DNA of 64,000 nt from an uncultured Tenacibaculum sp. (GTDB lineage Bacteria; Bacteroidota; Bacteroidia; Flavobacteriales; Flavobacteriaceae), in the NCBI RefSeq assembly GCF_947498805.1, contig NZ_CANMLT010000001.1:372001-436000 (forward strand), in the 5' to 3' direction. The position numbers and the translations under genes were made by a program. Below, one piece after another: positions 60,851-64,000 of this stretch. The notes below the pieces were generated by a model that worked only from the letters and a program-made list of their open reading frames with translations, was not told the origin of the DNA and ran no database searches. Every line of letters begins with the position of its first letter. Position 1 is the stretch's first letter.

Positions 60851-60870
60851 AAGCAAGCCGAAGCTCGCTT
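60851..60870 (-). terminator. Terminator of peptide F
   Basis: AAGCAAGC-CGAA-GCTCGCTT, eight-base stem with one mismatch and T6 on the minus strand, 8 nt past the stop codon. Confidence 0.75.
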
Positions 60871-60878
60871 TAATAAGT

Positions 60879-61016
60879 TTAATCTAAGCAATTTCTCAAA
60901 TTACAACCTAGAGCACCAACTCTAGCACAAGGCGGGCAGTAAATAACTCCACCATTAATTGTTTTTTGCTCTTCTGTGTTTAGGGCTGTTCCTAAGTTTG
61001 AAATGTTCTTTAACAT
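60879..61016 (-). CDS. Double-glycine Cys-rich peptide F
   Basis: A 45-residue precursor, the shortest of the set. Leader MLKNISNLGTALNTEEQKTI with NGG at 21-23. The core (VIYCPPCARVGALGCNLRNC then LD) has four Cys in 22 residues, including CPPC, a thioredoxin-like or metal-binding spacing. Promoter box TAATTTTG about 25 nt upstream and shared repeat at 61078. Confidence 0.82.
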   Translation of the reverse strand: MLKNISNLGTALNTEEQKTINGGVIYCPPCARVGALGCNLRNCLD

Positions 61017-61077
61017 AATTTAAAATTTTTAAGTTTCTCAAAATTAAATAGATAATGTTAGACGGAATAATATAAAA

Positions 61078-61104
61078 CCGTATAAAAAATAAGGATTTAC
61101 CTTA
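61078..61104 (-). promoter_or_regulatory. Shared upstream repeat of peptide F
   Basis: CCGTATAAAAAATAAGG then ATTTACCTTA, 62 nt upstream of the ATG. Confidence 0.58.
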
Positions 61105-61138
61105 TAAAAGGAAATAAGAGTCTATAAAAAATAAAAAA

Positions 61139-61158
61139 AAGCGAACCGAAGTTCGCTT
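61139..61158 (-). terminator. Terminator of peptide G
   Basis: AAGCGAAC-CGAA-GTTCGCTT, perfect stem with T8 on the minus strand. Confidence 0.85.
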
Positions 61159-61182
61159 AATCATTATTATTTCAATAGAGAG

Positions 61183-61359
61183 TTAATCTATCGCATCGCA
61201 TTCAACATGAGGAGCGCAATAAACAATTTCTCCTCCACGTTCTTGGCATTCAACTAAATCGCTGAAACTATGAATGAAACAAAAGAAAATACCACCATGA
61301 ATAGATTGTTGCTGATTTTTACTTAAAGCTTGACCAAGATTTGAAATGTTTTGTAACAT
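61183..61359 (-). CDS. Double-glycine Cys-containing peptide G
   Basis: A 58-residue precursor, the longest of the set. Leader MLQNISNLGQALSKNQQQSI with HGG at 21-23. The core (IFFCFIHSFSDLVECQERGG onwards) is acidic at its end (HVECDAID) and has four Cys. Promoter box TAGTTTTA about 20 nt upstream and shared repeat at 61420. It is the last and furthest upstream of the seven minus-strand peptide genes. Confidence 0.82.
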   Translation of the reverse strand: MLQNISNLGQALSKNQQQSIHGGIFFCFIHSFSDLVECQERGGEIVYCAPHVECDAID

Positions 61360-61419
61360 GATTTTAGATTTTAAATTTTTTAAAACTAGATAGTTGAAAT
61401 TTAAAATAAGCCTATAAAT

Positions 61420-61445
61420 CCATAAAAAAAGTAAGGGTTTACCTT
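61420..61445 (-). promoter_or_regulatory. Shared upstream repeat of peptide G
   Basis: CCATAAAAAAAGTAAGG then GTTTACCTT, 61 nt upstream of the ATG. Confidence 0.58.
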
Positions 61446-62196
61446 GTTTAACAAAAATTAGTAAAAGTGTAAATCAAGGAAAAATTTTAAAGTTGAACAC
61501 TTGTTCTTTTAAAAGCACAAAAAAGCCACGCTAGTGCATGGCCAAATGTTTACTAATTCAAAAATAATTCCAACGATAAAATGCAAAGCAAAATTAGAAA
61601 TGCTTAGGTGTTTTAAAGTAAAGTATACGTTAAACTAGTATTAATAAATATGGTGAGTTTTTCAACTTTTGAGAATTTCTTTAAACAAACTGATAATATA
61701 CTTTTTGAAAAGAAAAAGAAGCAGTCCTCCCGGAATACTTCTTTTATCTAAACTAACTAAACTATTAACTAAAATGAAAATCAAATTTTAAACTATACTG
61801 TAAATATACTCTGGAACTGAGATGTATAACTTAGGTATTTGTTGAAAAGGACATTTGTATCGATGAATGGTAAGTTATATAGGGGTAGATCTTTAATAGG
61901 AATAGGAGTCTTTTAAGAGTTATCGAATAGATATAAAAAAAAGTAGTTAAAATTGATTCAAAGACGGTAATACAACTTTAACAAGTCTCACCAATTAAAG
62001 TGTAAACACAAATAGTAGCATAACAAATAAGAAGGTTTAGTGATGATTATAATACAATCATCACTATCTGTGCAGGTTTGTATAACCATTATTATGAATT
62101 ATACCACGCAAAATGACATGGACAATTCGTTAAAAAACGGCTATGAACATCTAGCTTAAATAACAGTTAGAAATACAACTTAACTTATTTTAAATA
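61446..62196. other. Non-coding stretch upstream of peptide G
   Basis: About 750 bp. It contains copy 2 of the long repeat (61716-61880) and an inverted pair GTGATGATT/AATCATCAC around 62040-62066. Short frames on the minus strand near 61980-62100 carry several stops and no credible start, so I call no gene. Confidence 0.45.
61716..61880. repeat. Long repeat copy 2 with GTCCTCCCGG hairpin
   Basis: Aligns over about 165 bp with 60626-60790. The C run is interrupted by one T here, while the flanking stem arms are kept. Confidence 0.7.
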
Positions 62197-62403
62197 TCAT
62201 AAAGCGTTTTCTATGGATCGAATTAAGCTTTTTACATCGAATTCATTTCCAGTTAATGTAAGCCTTATCCAGCTTTTTCTTTTAAGAATAAAATTGTCTG
62301 GTGTAATGTTCAAATCACTATTTGGATTCTGTTGAACAAATTGATTTAAAACACGCGTTAATACTAACCTGTGCTTTCCACGGTACTCAATAATTTTTAT
62401 CAT
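62197..62403 (-). CDS. Small basic protein with C-run leader
   Basis: A 68-residue protein from MIKIIEYRGKHRLVLTRVLN, basic, with WIRLTLTGNEFDVKSLIRS at the end. No family recognised. A longer frame of 127 residues opens at 62580, but its extra part is read through a G-run unit and its terminator, so the ATG at 62403 is preferred. The 20 nt before this ATG contain AAAAGTCCCCCAGACT, complementary to the 5' end of the G-run units. Confidence 0.5.
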   Translation of the reverse strand: MIKIIEYRGKHRLVLTRVLNQFVQQNPNSDLNITPDNFILKRKSWIRLTLTGNEFDVKSLIRSIENAL

Positions 62404-62420
62404 AGTCTGGGGGACTTTTG
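62404..62420 (-). promoter_or_regulatory. C-run in mRNA leader complementary to G-run units
   Basis: On the minus strand AAAAGTCCCCCAGACT lies immediately before the ATG at 62403. AAAGTCCCCC pairs perfectly with GGGGGACTTT of the unit at 53.9 kb, and AGTCCCCC with the unit directly upstream at 62.5 kb. Regulation by pairing is inference. Confidence 0.3.
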
Positions 62421-62482
62421 TTTTAATTAAGGTTAAATTAATAAAATTTACTGAAAATAACTTACGGGTTTCCATAAATGAA

Positions 62483-62534
62483 AGAAAAGGGACCATAAGC
62501 GTCCCTTTTCGAAATCTGATAGTCCCCCCGGACA
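62483..62534 (-). ncRNA. Candidate small RNA or attenuator, G-run family member 4
   Basis: Minus strand: GATATGTCCGGGGGGACTATC (G6 at 62523-62529 region), then stem AAAAGGGAC / GTCCCTTTT (62485-62509). It lies about 85 nt upstream of the 68-residue gene on the same strand, so readthrough would make it part of that leader. Confidence 0.38.
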
Positions 62535-62759
62535 TATCGGTAATAAAATTTGAAGATATTAAAAACTCAGTAGCTGACACAGAAAAAACTTACAAAAAAG
62601 TAAGTACCAAAACAGCATTGTAGGATCACTTAAATTTAAAAGTAAATTAAAAGATGAAGTAAAAAATATTATAGAAACAGTAAACCAAAGAAATAGAAAA
62701 GGTTAGCGATGAAAATTTCAAGTAGATTATGATTGGTTTAATATGTTTACATTTGTTTT

Positions 62760-62972
62760 ATGATGCACGATTTTTTCTTAGAACTTACATTATTTGCGGT
62801 TATTTCACTACCAATATTACTTTTTGTAGTATGGAAAGAAAATAATAATCTTGATTATAACGAAGCATTATTCCTTTTGAAAAATAAAATGAACATGTAT
62901 TTTAGAAAATATATTTATCCAAGTTTTTTTTGGATTGTCGTATTTTCTTTATTCTACTATTTATTTGATTAG
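62760..62972 (+). CDS. Two-helix membrane protein of unknown function
   Basis: A 70-residue protein with hydrophobic segments at about residues 5-24 and 52-69 and a charged middle (WKENNNLDYNEALFLLKNKM). ATG start with a second ATG next to it. No family recognised. Confidence 0.52.
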   Translation: MMHDFFLELTLFAVISLPILLFVVWKENNNLDYNEALFLLKNKMNMYFRKYIYPSFFWIVVFSLFYYLFD

Positions 62973-63599
62973 TTTTAAAAACAATACATAAACTAAAGTC
63001 CAATTAATTTAATGATATCTAAAGACAAGGAAAAGTGATAAAGGGTCACTGAGTACTCTTAATATAACTTTTTATTAAAAATCGTAAAACAAAAAAGCTC
63101 CGTTAGGAGCTTATTGTAACCACAATGGTTGAAGATAAGGGTTGTATATCGAATATTGTTTTACAGTGTTGTTTAATGAATAGTTAGCTTAGTGTATTGA
63201 AAATCAAACTAATACTAGTTGCTTGCACGATAAAATTAGGTGAAAACTAAGAAGGGATAAGCTGTTTTTCGATGAGCAGACATAATATGTCGATGAATTG
63301 AAGAGAAAGAAAGTTTAATAAAAAAAAAGGGACCGAAGTCCCTGAGTTGTATAGATATACTAAAATTAAGCGTCCCCCCAGACATTAATTTAATATCTAT
63401 GGGTAAGAAACCAAAATGAATAAAAAGTCACAATTAAATTTTATTTTTTTTAATGACTTCGGAGATTTGGAGGTGATTTGATGCATTTTTTGCAAGAAAT
63501 ACTCATTTGTATTGAGGTTTAACTATCATTTAGTGAGGTGTTTAGGGAGCTGTGTTGATTTAGTTTTGAATAATTAAAAAAAAGATAATAAATTAAGAC
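62973..63599 (-). other. Non-coding stretch with tandem small-RNA-like units
   Basis: About 630 bp without a gene. It holds a GCTCC-GTTA-GGAGC hairpin with T6 on the minus strand (63093-63111), preceded on that strand by ACAACCCTTATCTTCAACC, and the G-run unit 63318-63382. Again a G-run unit is followed downstream by a GCTCC-type unit. Confidence 0.5.
63318..63382 (-). ncRNA. Candidate small RNA, G-run family member 5
   Basis: Minus strand: TAATGTCTGGGGGGACGCTTAA (G6 at 63373-63379 region), then stem GGGAC-CGAA-GTCCC (63329-63342) and T9. TTAAGCGTC and GACATTAA around the run can pair. Confidence 0.38.
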
Positions 63600-63980
63600 A
63601 TGAAAGAAGATAAAAAGAAAATAATAGGGCGATATATAAAATCGTATAATGAATTTGATGTCGAAGGAATGGTAGAAGGTTTGGCTGAAAATATTGTTTT
63701 TGAAAATATAGCTAATGAAAGTGTTACACTGAGAACTGAAGGAATAGAAGAGTTTGTACAACAAGCTAAAATGGCAACGAAGTACTTTAAAAGCCGACAA
63801 CAAACTGTGGAGACATGGAGATTTAATGATTCAAACGTGATTGTAGAAATTGCTTATAAAGCAATTCTTGCAATTGATTTACCAAATGGTTTAAAAAAGG
63901 GAGATTCTTTAGAACTGAAAGGAATATCGGAGTTTGAGTTTGAAAACCAAAAAATTGTAAGAATTACCGACAGAAGTTAA
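63600..63980 (+). CDS. SnoaL/NTF2-like protein
   Basis: A 126-residue protein of the NTF2-like cone fold: IIGRYIKSYNEFDVEGMVEGLAENIVFENI at residues 8-37 is the typical SnoaL-type start, followed by GIEEFVQQAK and the closing strand GISEFEFENQKIVRITDRS. Members bind small molecules or act as isomerases/cyclases; the role here is unknown. ATG start. Complete within the window. Confidence 0.82.
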   Translation: MKEDKKKIIGRYIKSYNEFDVEGMVEGLAENIVFENIANESVTLRTEGIEEFVQQAKMATKYFKSRQQTVETWRFNDSNVIVEIAYKAILAIDLPNGLKKGDSLELKGISEFEFENQKIVRITDRS

Positions 63981-64000
63981 AGATTAAAATACCAAATTGT

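Noticed and set aside
54551..61445. CRISPR array suggested by repeated short segments at 54.5-61.4 kb
   Set aside because: Repeats are hundreds of bases apart, belong to promoters, leaders and terminators of peptide genes, and there are no uniform spacers or cas genes.
61970..62100. Possible degenerate minus-strand peptide gene (Cys-containing short frames)
   Set aside because: Multiple stops, no leader-type sequence, no upstream repeat and no terminator of the peptide type.
62404..62580. 127-residue version of the protein ending at 62197
   Set aside because: The extra 59 codons run through a G-run unit and its terminator, which recur elsewhere as non-coding elements; the ATG at 62403 starts the compositionally coherent part.

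Overview
The window reads as a chromosomal segment of a low-GC member of the Flavobacteriaceae (Bacteroidota). The signs are: TAnnTTTG-type -7 promoter boxes, few Shine-Dalgarno sequences with several TTG/GTG starts, flavobacterial families (DUF6048/DUF6452 beside rlmD, bacillithiol BshB1), and peptide leaders of the Bacteroidota double-glycine type. A Tenacibaculum-like genus is a guess that sequence reading alone cannot settle.

Region 1 (1-8.1 kb) is metabolic core: a two-gene operon for trans-3-hydroxy-L-proline catabolism (Pyr2C reductase-like plus Cys/Thr-type dehydratase), a lipoprotein, Xaa-Pro aminopeptidase, 3-hydroxyacyl-CoA dehydrogenase, a Gfo/Idh/MocA oxidoreductase and an isoaspartyl methyltransferase.

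Region 2 (8.2-15.8 kb) is a bacteriocin-type cluster: HlyD adaptor, small HTH protein, three double-glycine peptides, three CPBP membrane proteases (one frameshifted), two small membrane proteins and a C39-peptidase ABC exporter. A 235-bp promoter-plus-leader block is duplicated in it, and a TTGCA direct repeat marks three upstream regions.

Region 3 (15.8-35.9 kb) is mostly housekeeping: a nucleoside phosphorylase operon, a SUI1-like factor, a 2OG-Fe(II) oxygenase, rlmD with DUF6048/DUF6452, an ECF sigma unit, ornithine aminotransferase behind a structured leader, a UPF1-like helicase, and the RDD / SpoIIM / DUF4129 / DUF4350 / MoxR / DUF58 locus.

Region 4 (36.0-40.7 kb) is accessory: single-gene cassettes (CxxCx11CxxC membrane protein, FRG domain, HEPN-like protein, P-loop protein, barstar) separated by imperfect palindromes that resemble integron attC sites. 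Region 5 (40.7-47.7 kb) returns to core genes: ECF sigma operon, KdsC-like phosphatase, MATE pump, bshB1 and tRNA-His.

Region 6 (47.8-64 kb) is the most unusual. Plus-strand cassettes (GNAT, barstar, formyltransferase, GGCT-like and unknown genes) with further attC-like sites are interleaved with seven minus-strand genes for 45-58 residue, Cys-containing double-glycine peptides. Each peptide gene has its own promoter, an upstream repeat 60-62 nt from the ATG, and a near-identical terminator. No exporter for them lies within this region. The same tract carries at least six short minus-strand units that start with a G5-6 run and end in a terminator about 50-60 nt later; they look like a multi-copy small-RNA family. 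I propose the peptide array with its shared promoter module, plus the interspersed G-run units, as the candidate undescribed system.
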